This document shows positions 42,900-53,834 of a DNA stretch of 64,000 nt, one piece after another. Origin of the DNA: Bartonella schoenbuchensis R1. GTDB taxonomy: Bacteria > Pseudomonadota > Alphaproteobacteria > Rhizobiales > Rhizobiaceae. The notes beneath the pieces were generated by a model that saw nothing but the letters and a program-made list of their open reading frames with translations, did not search any database and was not told the origin of the DNA. The position numbers and the translations under genes are program-made. Each line of letters starts with the position of its first letter. Position 1 is the first letter of the stretch. The DNA lies in NCBI RefSeq assembly GCF_002022685.1, contig NZ_CP019789.1, positions 310,001 to 374,000 of the forward strand, read 5' to 3'.

Positions 42900-43625
42900 A
42901 TGAAAAAAACTATAAAAACATCGACAGGTGGACGTGGTGGTGCAGGGTCACATGAATTATATCAACGAGTCAAAAAAAAAGCAGGGACTATTAAAGCCTC
43001 ATCACGGCGGTGGTTAGAAAGGCATTTGAATGATCCTTACGTTCATCAGTCGAAAGTGGATGGTTATCGTTCACGTGCTGCTTATAAATTAATCGAAATT
43101 AATGAACGCTATAAGATACTCAAAAAAGGTCAAAAAATTATTGATTTAGGAGCAGCGCCCGGGGGGTGGTGCCAGGTGGCAGCGCGTATAGTGGGGTCAA
43201 ATGATCAACGCCCTAGCGTAGTTGGAATTGATTATTTACACGTAGATCCACTGCCTGGAGTTGTAATGTTAGAAATGGATTTTTTTCATGAAAATGCACC
43301 ACAACAATTGATAAGTGCTTTAGGGGCAAAACCAGATGTAGTCCTTTCTGATATGGCAGCACCAACAACAGGTCATCGTCAGACAGATCATTTGAGAACA
43401 GTTTATTTATGTGAATCTGCTGCTGATTTTGCTATTTCGGTTCTCAAACCTGGCGGACATTTTTTGGCGAAGACTTTTCAAGGAGGTGCAGAAAACGCTC
43501 TTCTTACGAAATTGAAACAGAATTTTAAAACAATCCACCACGTTAAACCACCTGCAAGTAGGGCTGAATCAGTTGAGCTATATCTTGTAGCTCTTAAATT
43601 GAAGGAGAAAACCAAAACACAGTAA
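42900..43625 (+). CDS. rlmE: 23S rRNA 2'-O-methyltransferase RlmE (FtsJ/RrmJ)
   Basis: Methylates the 2'-OH of U2552 in the A loop of 23S rRNA with S-adenosylmethionine, a late step in 50S assembly. At 241 residues it has a basic, glycine-rich N-terminal extension. The SAM-binding motif is DLGAAPGGW (about 82-90). The K-D-K-E catalytic set is visible as K63 (AAYKL), D151 (LSDMAAP), K191 (LAKTFQGG) and E226 (SVELYLVA). It stands alone, with about 170 bases before obgE. Confidence 0.95.
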   Translation: MKKTIKTSTGGRGGAGSHELYQRVKKKAGTIKASSRRWLERHLNDPYVHQSKVDGYRSRAAYKLIEINERYKILKKGQKIIDLGAAPGGWCQVAARIVGSNDQRPSVVGIDYLHVDPLPGVVMLEMDFFHENAPQQLISALGAKPDVVLSDMAAPTTGHRQTDHLRTVYLCESAADFAISVLKPGGHFLAKTFQGGAENALLTKLKQNFKTIHHVKPPASRAESVELYLVALKLKEKTKTQ

Positions 43626-43777
43626 TAATTCTTTTTTTGAAGACGTTGGAAATTATTTTACTGATTTGAATATAAAAACATTTCCAAATAATTTTGAATA
43701 ATATTATGTGTGGTTTTCTTTTTTGAATGGAAAACTGGTAAAATTAATCCATTTTCTATAGAAATAAATGTAATTAA

Positions 43778-44821
<1,044 letters not shown>

Positions 44822-44826
44822 GAAAG

Positions 44827-45966
44827 ATGGCGGTTGGATTGCAAAAACTTGAGCAATATAAACGCATTGTAATTAAAGTTGGTTCTGCACTTTTAGTTGA
44901 CCCCCAAATAGGTTTACGCGTTGAATGGCTTCAAAGTTTGATAAGTGATATTGTTGTATTACACCAAAAAGGGGTTGAAGTTTTATTGGTGTCTTCTGGT
45001 GCTGTTGCTTTAGGGCGAACATTATTACATCTTCCTAACAGTGCTTTAAAATTAGAAGAAAATCAGGCATGTGCTGCTTTGGGGCAAATTGAACTTGCCA
45101 AGGCTTATACTGATATTCTTGCTCAACATGGGTTGAGAACAGGCCAAATTTTGCTGACATTATTCGATACAGAAGAACGTCGACGTTATCTCAATGCACG
45201 TGCTACGATTAATACGCTTTTACGCTTTAGAGCAATACCTGTTATTAATGAGAACGATACCATAGCAACCAGCGAAATTCGTTATGGTGATAATGATCGT
45301 TTAGCAGCACGTGTCGCAACTATGATGGGTTGCGATCTTTTAATACTTTTATCAGATATTGACGGCCTTTTTACACAATCACCTCATCTCAATCCAAATG
45401 CTGAATTTATTCCTTTTATCGCATCCATTACAAGTGATATTGAGAAAATGGCAGGTGGTTCTGATTCACTTCTTTCTCGGGGTGGAATGAAAACAAAACT
45501 TGATGCTGGGAAAATAGCTAATTCTTCAGGAACGGCTATGGTCATTACTTCGGGAAAGCGTATGAATCCTCTTTCCACGCTTGACCAGGGAGAACGTAGC
45601 AGTTTTTTTGCTCCAAGTAAAAAGCCAGTCAATGCGTGGAAAACGTGGATTTCCGGTAATTTAGATCCATCTGGTATTTTGATTATTGATCAAGGGGCTG
45701 TGAAGGCTCTTAAATCTGGGAAGTCATTATTGGCTGCGGGGGTTGTAGCCGTTAAGGGAGTGTTCTCCCGTGGAGATACAGTCGCAATTATTGATGAAAG
45801 TGGAGTTGAGATTGCTCGCGGTCTTGTAAGTTATGACAAAGATGAAGCAGTAAGCATTATAGGGCATAAAAATGAAGAAATAGAGCACATTCTTGGGTAT
45901 GAGTCGCGCTCTGCTATGGTGCATCGCAATGATATGATTGTACGTAATTTGGCTAGTTTTTCTTAA
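44827..45966 (+). CDS. proB: Glutamate 5-kinase ProB
   Basis: Catalyses ATP-dependent phosphorylation of L-glutamate to gamma-glutamyl phosphate, the first and feedback-controlled step of proline synthesis. 379 residues: an amino acid kinase domain ([11 protein letters not shown] near the N-terminus, INENDTIAT and [12 protein letters not shown] in the middle) and a C-terminal PUA domain (about 285-365, [12 protein letters not shown]). The start is five bases after the obgE stop, with an AAGAAAG ribosome binding site overlapping it. Confidence 0.95.
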   Translation: MAVGLQKLEQYKRIVIKVGSALLVDPQIGLRVEWLQSLISDIVVLHQKGVEVLLVSSGAVALGRTLLHLPNSALKLEENQACAALGQIELAKAYTDILAQHGLRTGQILLTLFDTEERRRYLNARATINTLLRFRAIPVINENDTIATSEIRYGDNDRLAARVATMMGCDLLILLSDIDGLFTQSPHLNPNAEFIPFIASITSDIEKMAGGSDSLLSRGGMKTKLDAGKIANSSGTAMVITSGKRMNPLSTLDQGERSSFFAPSKKPVNAWKTWISGNLDPSGILIIDQGAVKALKSGKSLLAAGVVAVKGVFSRGDTVAIIDESGVEIARGLVSYDKDEAVSIIGHKNEEIEHILGYESRSAMVHRNDMIVRNLASFS

Positions 45967-46000
45967 AAGCTAGTTTTAATGTATTAATTGCTTTTGATAA

Positions 46001-47269
46001 ATGGATAATTGCATGACTTTAAAAGAAGAGATGAAAGCCATAGGGCAAAAAGCGCGTGATGCTGCTTCAAAGCTTGCAATTCTTTCTGCTGAACAAAAGA
46101 AAAATGCATTGGAAATGATAGCTCTGAGTTTGGAAGCTCAGTCAAGTGAGATTTTACGTGCTAATAGTCAAGATTTAGCAAATGCAGCTCAAAATAATTT
46201 AAAGCCAGCAATGATTGATCGGCTAAAGTTAGATGAATTACGTTTGCGCACAATAATAGACAGTGTCAGACAGATTGCACATTTTCCTGATCCTATCGGG
46301 CAAGTGATAAGCGAATGGACACGCCCCAATGGGTTACATATACGCCGTGTACGAACACCACTTGGTGTGATTGGTATTATTTATGAAAGTCGACCGAATG
46401 TTACAATTGATGCAAGTGCTCTGTGCTTAAAATCTGGAAATGCTGCAATTTTGCGTGGTGGTTCAGATAGTTTTCATTCTGCATATGCTCTCTATTTAGC
46501 GTTGGTAAAAGGGCTAGAAAAAGCTGGTTTACCTAAAGACATTATTCAAATGGTTGAAACCACAGATCGTGCTGCTGTTGGAGAAATGCTCAAAGGATTA
46601 GATGGTGCAATTGATGTGATTATACCTCGTGGTGGAAAAAATCTTATCGCACGTATTCAATCTGATGCGCGTATTCCTGTTTTTGCCCATTTGGAGGGTC
46701 TTTGTCATATTTATATTGATAAATCAGCAAATTTAGACATGGCACGTGATATTGTGTTAAATGCAAAATTGCGACGGACAGGTATATGTGGAGCTGTTGA
46801 AACAGTTTTAATTGACCACCAGGCATTAGACAAATTTCTTCCTGTTCTTACTGCTTTACAAGAAAAAGGGTGTGAAATTCGTGCGACAAAAGATATTGTT
46901 TCAATGATGCCAGAAGCCAAATTAGCGGATGAGGAAGACTGGTCTTATGAATATCTTGATGCAATTCTTTCTGTCAAAACAGTTGATAGTGTAGAAGGAG
47001 CCATTGCACATATTAAACATTATTCATCAGGACATACTGAATCAATTATTGCTGAGGATATGAAAGCAGTGGAAATATTTTTTAAACATTTAGATTCAGC
47101 TATTTTGCTTCATAATGCATCGACACAATTTGCAGATGGAGGTGAATTCGGTTTTGGAGCAGAAGTTGGAATCGCAACAGGAAAAATACATGCACGTGGA
47201 CCAATTGGTGTTGAACAATTGACGTCATTTCAATATCAAATTACAGGAAATGGACAGGTTAGACCTTGA
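46001..47269 (+). CDS. proA: Gamma-glutamyl phosphate reductase ProA
   Basis: Reduces gamma-glutamyl phosphate with NADPH to glutamate semialdehyde, the second step of proline synthesis after ProB. 422 residues of the aldehyde dehydrogenase fold. Motifs include [14 protein letters not shown] and the catalytic cysteine in [11 protein letters not shown] (about C263). The ATG at 46013 (MTLKEEMK) is an alternative start. The end of the gene touches nadD. Confidence 0.95.
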   Translation: MDNCMTLKEEMKAIGQKARDAASKLAILSAEQKKNALEMIALSLEAQSSEILRANSQDLANAAQNNLKPAMIDRLKLDELRLRTIIDSVRQIAHFPDPIGQVISEWTRPNGLHIRRVRTPLGVIGIIYESRPNVTIDASALCLKSGNAAILRGGSDSFHSAYALYLALVKGLEKAGLPKDIIQMVETTDRAAVGEMLKGLDGAIDVIIPRGGKNLIARIQSDARIPVFAHLEGLCHIYIDKSANLDMARDIVLNAKLRRTGICGAVETVLIDHQALDKFLPVLTALQEKGCEIRATKDIVSMMPEAKLADEEDWSYEYLDAILSVKTVDSVEGAIAHIKHYSSGHTESIIAEDMKAVEIFFKHLDSAILLHNASTQFADGGEFGFGAEVGIATGKIHARGPIGVEQLTSFQYQITGNGQVRP

Positions 47270-47292
47270 ATCAATTCCGATGGGAAAATTGT

Positions 47293-47886
47293 ATGCCACA
47301 TATCGAAAGGTCAAGTGTTGTTGGCCTGTTTGGTGGTTCATTCAACCCACCACATGCTGGGCATATTCTTGTTGCGAAAACTGCAATTCGGCGTTTACGT
47401 CTTGATCAATTATGGTGGATGGTAACTCCAGGAAATCCTTTAAAAGATTGTACACAATTACCATCTGTACACGAAAGAATGCGACTAAGTTTTGAGCTTA
47501 TTGATCATCCAAAGATTCGTGTCACTGGTTTTGAGAAGGAGATAGGCAGCACGATATCGGTGGAAACGATTACTCATATTCTTGCACACTATAGAGGGGT
47601 ACGTTTTGTATGGGTTATAGGTGCAGATACTTTAGCAACGTTTCATCATTGGCATCGGTGGCGTGATATTATATCTATGCTTCCTATTGCGATTGTTGAT
47701 CGCCCTTCGGTACGTACACCAGCACTTTCTTCTCCTATGGCACGAACTTACCGTTATTTTCGTTTGGATGAAAGAAAAAGTGCACTTTTACCTTTTATGT
47801 CGCCACCAGCTTGGACTTATTTGCATGGACCTTTATCTTTTCAAAGTTCAACACAACTTCGCTTAAAAGAAAATAATTTTTCTTGA
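47293..47886 (+). CDS. nadD: Nicotinate-mononucleotide adenylyltransferase NadD
   Basis: Transfers AMP from ATP to nicotinate mononucleotide in NAD synthesis. The nucleotidyltransferase signature GLFGGSFNPPHAGH lies at about residues 11-24, with VIGADTLATFHHW in the centre and a late SSTQLR motif. The ATG at 47293 gives 197 residues. An in-frame TTG at 47266 overlapping the proA stop is possible but less likely. proA-nadD-rsfS-rlmH is the usual alphaproteobacterial order. Confidence 0.93.
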   Translation: MPHIERSSVVGLFGGSFNPPHAGHILVAKTAIRRLRLDQLWWMVTPGNPLKDCTQLPSVHERMRLSFELIDHPKIRVTGFEKEIGSTISVETITHILAHYRGVRFVWVIGADTLATFHHWHRWRDIISMLPIAIVDRPSVRTPALSSPMARTYRYFRLDERKSALLPFMSPPAWTYLHGPLSFQSSTQLRLKENNFS

Positions 47887-47944
47887 ACATTTTATAAGAT
47901 TCTGCAAATCTCTGTAGGAAAGTTCCTCTTTTGTTATATTTCGA

Positions 47945-48388
47945 ATGATAAGAAAGGGTATCAACCTGGAAAACAACTCACAAAAACGCCATCATCTCGC
48001 GGAAGTACCGGGAAAAGAAAAACTCTTTTTAGTATCTGATGGTCTTAAAATTATTCTCAATAGTTTAGAAAATGCAAAAGCAGAAGATATTGTTTCTATT
48101 GATATTCAGGGCAAATCATCTTTAGCTGATTATATAGTTATTGCTTCGGCGCGTTCGCAACGTCATGTGTCAGCTATTGCTGATCATTTGTTATCGACTT
48201 GGAAAGATAGTGGATACGGCAAGGCAAAAGTAGAAGGGCTTTCTACGGGTGATTGGGTGTTAATTGATACGGGAGATATTATAGTTCATCTTTTTCGTCC
48301 AGAAGTTCGTGCTTTTTATAATTTAGAAAAAATATGGCTTGCTCCAAATTTAGACGATATAAAGACGATTGTCTTTGGAGACAATTGA
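47945..48388 (+). CDS. rsfS: Ribosomal silencing factor RsfS
   Basis: Binds ribosomal protein uL14 and blocks subunit joining in starvation. 147 residues with the RsfS/Iojap core from about residue 30 (KAEDIVSIDIQGKSSLADY, HVSAIADHL, DWVLIDTGDIIVHLF, YNLEKIW). The first 25 residues or so are a nonconserved extension, so a later start is conceivable. It lies one base upstream of rlmH. Confidence 0.93.
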   Translation: MIRKGINLENNSQKRHHLAEVPGKEKLFLVSDGLKIILNSLENAKAEDIVSIDIQGKSSLADYIVIASARSQRHVSAIADHLLSTWKDSGYGKAKVEGLSTGDWVLIDTGDIIVHLFRPEVRAFYNLEKIWLAPNLDDIKTIVFGDN

Positions 48389-48389
48389 T

Positions 48390-48872
48390 ATGCAAATTTC
48401 TATTTTTGCTGTTGGACGCATGAAAAAAGGAGCTGAGCAGACATTAACTCATCGTTATTTGGATCGTTTTTCGAAAAGCGCTGGAGTTGTTGGATTTCAT
48501 TTTAAAAAAATGCAAGAAATATCGGAGAGTCGTGCTCAAACAGCGTGTCAGCGCATGGAAGAAGAAGGTGCAAAACTTTTTGAGGCTTTACCTGAAAAGA
48601 GCCGATTAATTGTATTGGATGAACGTGGAAAATTAATTTCATCATTTGCTTTTGCTGAAAAGTTAGCGTTTTATCGCGACGAGGGTATTCGTGATTTAAT
48701 AATTGCTTTAGGAGGGCCTGATGGACATAGTGAGCACGTTAGAAATCGCGCTGATTTTCTTTTATCTTTTGGTTTAATGACATGGCCACATCAAATTGCA
48801 CGTATGTTACTTACAGAACAGCTTTATCGGGCTGTAACAATTATGAGTCATCACCCATATCATCGTTTTTAG
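48390..48872 (+). CDS. rlmH: 23S rRNA pseudouridine-1915 N3-methyltransferase RlmH
   Basis: A SPOUT methyltransferase acting on m3-pseudouridine 1915 in helix 69 of 23S rRNA. About 160 residues, the usual size. The knot motifs are visible: IVLDERGK, IIALGGPDGHS and the C-terminal block WPHQIARMLLTEQLYRA to HHPYHRF. The ATG at 48390 follows a GGAGA in the end of rsfS. An upstream in-frame start at 48369 would overlap rsfS and is not favoured. Confidence 0.95.
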   Translation: MQISIFAVGRMKKGAEQTLTHRYLDRFSKSAGVVGFHFKKMQEISESRAQTACQRMEEEGAKLFEALPEKSRLIVLDERGKLISSFAFAEKLAFYRDEGIRDLIIALGGPDGHSEHVRNRADFLLSFGLMTWPHQIARMLLTEQLYRAVTIMSHHPYHRF

Positions 48873-48925
48873 CTTTTTGTATGATTTTTAGCATCTATTA
48901 TTCCAATTTATTAATATTGTTTTAG

Positions 48926-48954
48926 TTGACACCGTTTAAAGCGTTTTATTTGAT
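48926..48954 (+). promoter_or_regulatory. Candidate sigma-70-type promoter before the EnvC-like gene
   Basis: A perfect -35 TTGACA (48926-48931) and TTTGAT (48949-48954) are separated by 17 bases. They lie about 40 bases upstream of the ATG at 48996, in the only real gap between rlmH and the envC-ctpA pair. Predicted by eye only. Confidence 0.35.
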
Positions 48955-48995
48955 ATGATTGTGCTTAACAGTTAGGCAAATGAAGCAGATTCTTC

Positions 48996-50249
48996 ATGAA
49001 AAAATGCAATATTTTATATAAGCCATACATGATGTTTATGGTACTGATGTTGAGTATAGGGTCTTACTCATCTGTATCGTGTGCTGAAGATAATGATAGT
49101 CATGAAGCAGCGCGTAAAATGTTGATAGAAATTCGCCAAAATATTTCTGTATCACGTGAGCGTATTGTTTTTCTTGATCGTCAAGTTACTCGTTTAAAGA
49201 AAGATCAACGTACTTTAACTGATGAATTAATAAAAGTAGCTAAAGCAGAATATGATATAGAGCGTAATATTATTGAAAAAAAAGAAAAGCTTGAGGAACT
49301 TATAAAGCAGCAGACACAAGTACACAAAAATTTAAAAAACAGTCGTACTGAATTTGCAGAAGTATTAGCTATTTTGGAACGAATAGGGTTAAATCCACCT
49401 CCTGCTATTATGGTGCGGACTGAGGATGTATTGGCTTCTATACGTAGTTCTGTGCTATTGGGGTCTGTCATTCCTAAGATGCAGGAAAAAACGCTGGTTT
49501 TATCTGCTAATCTCAAGAAATTAACTGATTTGAGCAACTCCATTACTGCAGAATGTACGGCTTTAAGAGATGAAATGCAAAATCAAGCTGAACAGCGAAA
49601 ACATTTAGAGCTTTTATTAAATGAAAAAGCAAAATTACAAAAAAAATCGGAAAAAGAACTTATAGAACAACGACAAAAAAATAGTGTTCTTTCTAAGAAA
49701 GCTCAATCTTTGGAAGAATTAATTTCACAGCTTGAGTATGAATCACAGTTTAGCGCAGATTCATCAACACAAATGCAAAAGAATATTCGATTATTAGAAA
49801 AGCTTAATTTTGAGCGTCAAAAAGGCTCTTTGCTTTTACCTGTATCTGGAAAAAAAATTCAGCGGTTTAATAGCGGTTCTCATGCTACGCGTTTTGGTGA
49901 AATAATTGAAACAGAACCAGCGGCTTTAGTAACAACCCCTACAAATGCTCTTGTTGCTTTTGCTGGAATATTCCGTTCTTATGGACAGATAATTATTCTT
50001 AATGTTGGAAGCGGTTATCATATCATCCTTGCTGGGATGGAAAAAATAAATGTAATTCAAGGACAATTTGTTTTTGCGGGTGAGCCTCTTGGGGTGATGA
50101 GTACACAATTTATTGCAAGTACAGTTACATTAGATATAGGTAAAAATGCTCTAATGCTTTACATTGAATTTAGAAAAGATGGAAAACCTGTGAATCCAAC
50201 TCCTTGGTGGCGGACTGAAGAATTGAAAAGGGACCAAAATGATTCGTAA
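48996..50249 (+). CDS. EnvC-like LytM-domain murein hydrolase activator
   Basis: A 417-residue periplasmic protein. It has a signal peptide (about 1-29, ending SVSCA), a long coiled coil (about 35-270, rich in E/K/Q) and a C-terminal LytM/M23-like domain (about 285-405: VAFAGIFRSYGQIIILNVGSGYH in two parts, GEPLGVM, LYIEFRKDGKPVNP). Catalytic LytM enzymes need HxxxD and HxH zinc ligands. Here I see only one likely His (GYHII), so the domain is probably noncatalytic and acts, as in E. coli EnvC, by activating amidases at division. It overlaps ctpA by 11 bases, so the two are co-translated. Confidence 0.88.
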   Translation: MKKCNILYKPYMMFMVLMLSIGSYSSVSCAEDNDSHEAARKMLIEIRQNISVSRERIVFLDRQVTRLKKDQRTLTDELIKVAKAEYDIERNIIEKKEKLEELIKQQTQVHKNLKNSRTEFAEVLAILERIGLNPPPAIMVRTEDVLASIRSSVLLGSVIPKMQEKTLVLSANLKKLTDLSNSITAECTALRDEMQNQAEQRKHLELLLNEKAKLQKKSEKELIEQRQKNSVLSKKAQSLEELISQLEYESQFSADSSTQMQKNIRLLEKLNFERQKGSLLLPVSGKKIQRFNSGSHATRFGEIIETEPAALVTTPTNALVAFAGIFRSYGQIIILNVGSGYHIILAGMEKINVIQGQFVFAGEPLGVMSTQFIASTVTLDIGKNALMLYIEFRKDGKPVNPTPWWRTEELKRDQNDS

Positions 50250-51549
50250 AGTTGTTTTTTTAGTTGTTGGGGTGTTGCTCAGCGCCAGCTCAATGATTGT
50301 AGTACAATCTGTTTCTGCAAATAATGAAAATAATACTTATAAACAACTAGCTATATTTGGTGATATTTTTGAACGAGTACGTGCCCAATATGTGACAGTT
50401 CCGGATGATAAAAAGCTTGTTGAAAATGCTATCAATGGTATGCTCTCATCGCTTGATCCACATTCGTCTTATATGGATGCTGAGAAAGCCAAAGACATGA
50501 GGGATTCTACTAAAGGGGAATTTGGTGGCCTTGGTATTGAGGTGACTATGGAGAAAAACTTAATAAAAGTTGTGTCTCCGATAGATGATACACCTGCTTC
50601 AAAAGCAGGTATTTTAGCAGGGGATGTCATTTCAAAAATTGATGGCAAAGAAACGAACGGTCAAACATTAAGTGAAGCTGTCAATAAAATGCGGGGTGCT
50701 GTTGGAACACCAATTACGCTGACAATTATTCGCTCTGGTGTTGATGAACCGTTAGAAATTAAGATTGTTCGTGATATCATAAAGGTGAAAGCAGTAAAAT
50801 ATCGTATTGAAAATGATATTGGTTATTTAAGACTCATTCAGTTTAGTGAACAAACTTTTGTTAATCTTAAAGCTGCAATTAAAGATATTCAGTCTAAAAT
50901 TCCTCAAGATAATTTAAAAGGATATGTTCTTGATTTACGGCTTAATCCTGGTGGTTTATTAGATCAGGCTGTAAATGTTTCAGATGCTTTTCTCAATAAA
51001 GGTGAGATTGTATCAACACGTGGTCGTAAAAAAAGTGACGTAATGAGGTTTGATGCTAAACAAGGTGATATAATTAATGGGAAACCTCTTATTGTTCTCA
51101 TTAATGGTGGTTCAGCTAGTGCCTCTGAAATTGTTGCAGGTGCTTTACAAGATCATCGTCGCGCTACAATTTTAGGAACACAATCTTTTGGTAAAGGATC
51201 TGTTCAAACTATTATTCCTTTGGGTGAAAATGGTGCTTTACGCTTAACAACAGCACTGTATTACACGCCATCTGGTACATCAATTCAAGGAACTGGAATC
51301 ACTCCAGATATTATTGTGGAGCAGCCATTGCCTGAAAAATATAAGGGTTATAATGTAACGCTTGGTGAATCTGAATTAAAAGGGCATATTAAAGGGAAAA
51401 GGGAAAGTGATAAAGGGTCTGGTTCAGCCGCTTTTGTTCCAAAAGATCCTAAGGATGATGTTCAATTGAATCAAGCTTATAAACTTTTACGGGGTGAAAT
51501 AGTGAATGCAGCATTTCCACCAGATCCTAATAAAGGTATTTTAAAGTAA
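50239..51549 (+). CDS. ctpA: Carboxy-terminal processing protease CtpA (S41)
   Basis: A periplasmic serine protease of 436 residues. The signal peptide is about 1-28. A PDZ domain (about 90-170: GGLGIEVTM, SPIDDTPASKAGILAGD) is followed by the S41 catalytic core with the serine in GGSASASEIVAG and the lysine in SFGKGSVQT. The C-terminus is a low-complexity charged tail. The overlap with the EnvC-like gene and the order envC-ctpA-rppH are standard in Rhizobiales and point to a shared envelope function. Confidence 0.95.
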   Translation: MIRKVVFLVVGVLLSASSMIVVQSVSANNENNTYKQLAIFGDIFERVRAQYVTVPDDKKLVENAINGMLSSLDPHSSYMDAEKAKDMRDSTKGEFGGLGIEVTMEKNLIKVVSPIDDTPASKAGILAGDVISKIDGKETNGQTLSEAVNKMRGAVGTPITLTIIRSGVDEPLEIKIVRDIIKVKAVKYRIENDIGYLRLIQFSEQTFVNLKAAIKDIQSKIPQDNLKGYVLDLRLNPGGLLDQAVNVSDAFLNKGEIVSTRGRKKSDVMRFDAKQGDIINGKPLIVLINGGSASASEIVAGALQDHRRATILGTQSFGKGSVQTIIPLGENGALRLTTALYYTPSGTSIQGTGITPDIIVEQPLPEKYKGYNVTLGESELKGHIKGKRESDKGSGSAAFVPKDPKDDVQLNQAYKLLRGEIVNAAFPPDPNKGILK

Positions 51550-51608
51550 CAATAAATATTTATAATCCACACTTTTATATGGGTTGTTCTCTTTTGAGAG
51601 GTTATTCA

Positions 51609-52130
51609 ATGGATACAATTGCAGATTTCAAAGCTCTTCCTTATCGGAAAGGCGTTGGAATGCTTGTATTTAATCGTGAAGGTAAGGTTTGGATAGGGCG
51701 CCGTTTGATGACCTTTTCTTATGCAAACACTGATGTATCTAAACTTTGGCAGTTACCTCAAGGGGGAATTGATGAGGGCGAAAATCCACTAGATGCTGCA
51801 CGACGTGAACTTTATGAAGAAACAGGTATCCGATCGATAAAGTTAATTAAAGAAGCGCAAGATTGGTTCTATTACGATTTTCCACAAGAACTTGTTGGGC
51901 ACGTATTGGGTAGTAAATATCGTGGACAAACACAAAAATGGTTTGCTTTTCAGTTTATAGGAGAAAACTCTGAAATCGTAATTAATCCTCCACCTGACGG
52001 TAATAAAGCAGAGTTTAATCAGTGGAAATGGGTTGATTTAGAAGAACTTCCATCACTTGTTATTTCTTTTAAGAAACATGTCTATATGCAAGTTGTTAGT
52101 GAGTTTCGAAATAGTTTTAGATATTTATAA
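51609..52130 (+). CDS. rppH: RNA pyrophosphohydrolase RppH / invasion protein IalA
   Basis: A Nudix hydrolase of 173 residues, known in Bartonella as IalA (invasion-associated locus A), which hydrolyses dinucleoside polyphosphates. As RppH it would remove pyrophosphate from mRNA 5' ends. The Nudix box lies at residues 52-74 (GGIDEGE, then RELYEETGI), matching GX5EX7REUXEEXGU. The ATG at 51609 has a GAGAGG ribosome binding site. An in-frame ATG at 51579 would add ten unconserved residues. ialB follows 106 bases downstream. Confidence 0.95.
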   Translation: MDTIADFKALPYRKGVGMLVFNREGKVWIGRRLMTFSYANTDVSKLWQLPQGGIDEGENPLDAARRELYEETGIRSIKLIKEAQDWFYYDFPQELVGHVLGSKYRGQTQKWFAFQFIGENSEIVINPPPDGNKAEFNQWKWVDLEELPSLVISFKKHVYMQVVSEFRNSFRYL

Positions 52131-52236
52131 ATGTATGATTACAAAAAGCTATTGTTTCATTGAAATACTTTAGTATCATATACCGCTATTAGAAGTAGTT
52201 GAAATGATTCTATTTATGTGAGGAACTGAGTATAAG

Positions 52237-52794
52237 ATGAAAAAATTACTAAATTTCTTTGTAATTTCTGCGTTATTAAGTATTTCTCCTGTAGCATTTG
52301 CCCAGAATTCAAAGCCAATTGCTAAGCCTTCTGTAACTACGTTGCCAAATGGTGCTTCTTCGTTAACAGAGACGTATGATTTGTGGAGCGTTAACTGTGG
52401 TATACAGGAGGGAAAGAAAGTTTGTTTCATGCTCCGTCAGGAAGTTAATGACCAGAATCGTGTTGTAGTGGCTATGAATGTTATGCTCGAGGCTGATGAT
52501 GTTGTGTCTGGAAATTTGACGGTTCCTTTTGGTATTTTAGTTTCTAAGCCCATTCGTTTACATGTGGATGATTCAAAAACTGTTATTGAAACTGGTGTTC
52601 GGACTTGTGTGCCAGCAGGTTGTGTTGTTCCAATAATTTTTGATAAAAGTTTTGTAGCATCTTTACGTAGTGGAAAGCAGCTGAAATTATCTATGACGGT
52701 TGCTGCTCCAGGCGAACCACCTTTAAATGATTTATTTGTTCAACTGAATGGTTTTGGTGATGCACTTAATCGTTTAATCGTCTTGCAAAAATAA
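52237..52794 (+). CDS. ialB: Invasion-associated locus B protein IalB
   Basis: A secreted/envelope protein of 185 residues linked to erythrocyte invasion in Bartonella. The signal peptide ends at PVAFA (residue 22). Four cysteines (VNCGIQ, KVCFML, RTCVPAGCVVP) form the family pattern, also seen in the two array-encoded paralogues at 3032 and 41346. The ribosome binding site is GAGGA. It is adjacent to ialA as in other bartonellae, with its own terminator directly downstream. Confidence 0.95.
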   Translation: MKKLLNFFVISALLSISPVAFAQNSKPIAKPSVTTLPNGASSLTETYDLWSVNCGIQEGKKVCFMLRQEVNDQNRVVVAMNVMLEADDVVSGNLTVPFGILVSKPIRLHVDDSKTVIETGVRTCVPAGCVVPIIFDKSFVASLRSGKQLKLSMTVAAPGEPPLNDLFVQLNGFGDALNRLIVLQK

Positions 52795-52810
52795 TTTTTT
52801 TATCAAAGAG

Positions 52811-52836
52811 AAAACGGCCTTTTTAGGCCGTTTTTA
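52811..52836 (+). terminator. Rho-independent terminator of ialB
   Basis: AACGGCCT and AGGCCGTT pair around a TTTT loop and are followed by a T run. It begins about 16 bases after the ialB stop. Confidence 0.9.
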
Positions 52837-53128
52837 ATTTAAAAACAGTTTTTATAGAAAAAAAACTGAAGTTACTTGATTAGTTAAGTGGAAGACAATT
52901 GGGCAATTTTGAGGCTTCTTTTCCATTTGATTTTGCTCCTATTTAAAACTGGCTATTATCTTATCTAATATTTGTTGTTTAGTTTATATGGTATGTGTTT
53001 AACGATTAAGCTGCTTAATCATTCTTTTTGTGAAAAAGGGCGTAATTGTAGAGCCATTTTGATAGGTTTGTTGGTATGAATGCACTATATATGATCTTTT
53101 ATTCTATTGGTTGGTAAAGGAATAAAGA

Positions 53129-53422
53129 ATGATCTATGCATTGCTTCAAGTGATTGATCTCATTCTCAGTATTTATGTTGCTGTTTTAATAGCTAATGTT
53201 GTCTTTTCTTGGCTTTGTGCATTTAATATCATAAACATGCGTAATCCCTTTGTTACGATGATAGGGAATTTTCTTTATTGTGCTACAGAGCCAATTTTAG
53301 GACGTATCCGGTATTTTTTGCCAAATCTTGGAGCAATTGATATCTCACCTCTTATAGTATTTCTGATTATTTATTTTATTCGTATTTTTATGTGGCGAGC
53401 TTATATAGGTTTATTCTTATAA
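53129..53422 (+). CDS. YggT family inner-membrane protein
   Basis: 97 residues with two hydrophobic segments (about 5-27 and 65-92) separated by a loop containing [20 protein letters not shown] in part, typical of YggT. The family is linked to membrane stress and cell shape, without a defined reaction. The pairing with a downstream DUF167 (YggU) gene 30 bases away is the common arrangement. Confidence 0.88.
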   Translation: MIYALLQVIDLILSIYVAVLIANVVFSWLCAFNIINMRNPFVTMIGNFLYCATEPILGRIRYFLPNLGAIDISPLIVFLIIYFIRIFMWRAYIGLFL

Positions 53423-53452
53423 ATATGAGAATATTACACCAGATAGATAAAG

Positions 53453-53779
53453 ATGCTGTACCGTATTGATTCCAGTGGCTTAGTTTTATTCGTGCGTTTA
53501 ATTCCCAAAGCTTCAATGGATAGCATAGTAGGGGTTGAGAGTAGAGATGGTGAAACACAGCATTTAGTTATACGTCTTCGTACTGTTCCTGAAGATGGCA
53601 AGGCAAACAAAGCATTAATTAAATTTTTAGGAAGGCAATGGAAAATACCGCCTTCTTATATTTCTCTTAAAAGTGGTATGACATCACGTTATAAACAGCT
53701 TCGTTTTTCAGGATATGTAGAAGAACTTGAACAGAAACTACAACTTATGAGCAATGTACATTCACAAAAATATGAATGA
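53453..53779 (+). CDS. DUF167 (YggU) family protein
   Basis: 108 residues with the family core VRLIPKASMDSIVG, EDGKANKALIKFL and SGMTSRYKQL. Function is unknown. It is probably co-transcribed with the YggT gene and is convergent with ppa. Confidence 0.87.
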   Translation: MLYRIDSSGLVLFVRLIPKASMDSIVGVESRDGETQHLVIRLRTVPEDGKANKALIKFLGRQWKIPPSYISLKSGMTSRYKQLRFSGYVEELEQKLQLMSNVHSQKYE

Positions 53780-53787
53780 AAACTGTA

Positions 53788-53812
53788 AAAGCCTGTTTGA
53801 ACAACAGGCTTT
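53788..53812. terminator. Bidirectional terminator between the DUF167 gene and ppa
   Basis: A ten-base perfect stem AAAGCCTGTT/AACAGGCTTT with loop TGAAC sits between the two convergent stop codons. The T runs are short on both sides, so efficiency is uncertain. Confidence 0.75.
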
Positions 53813-53834
53813 GATTTATTAGAATTAATCTATC

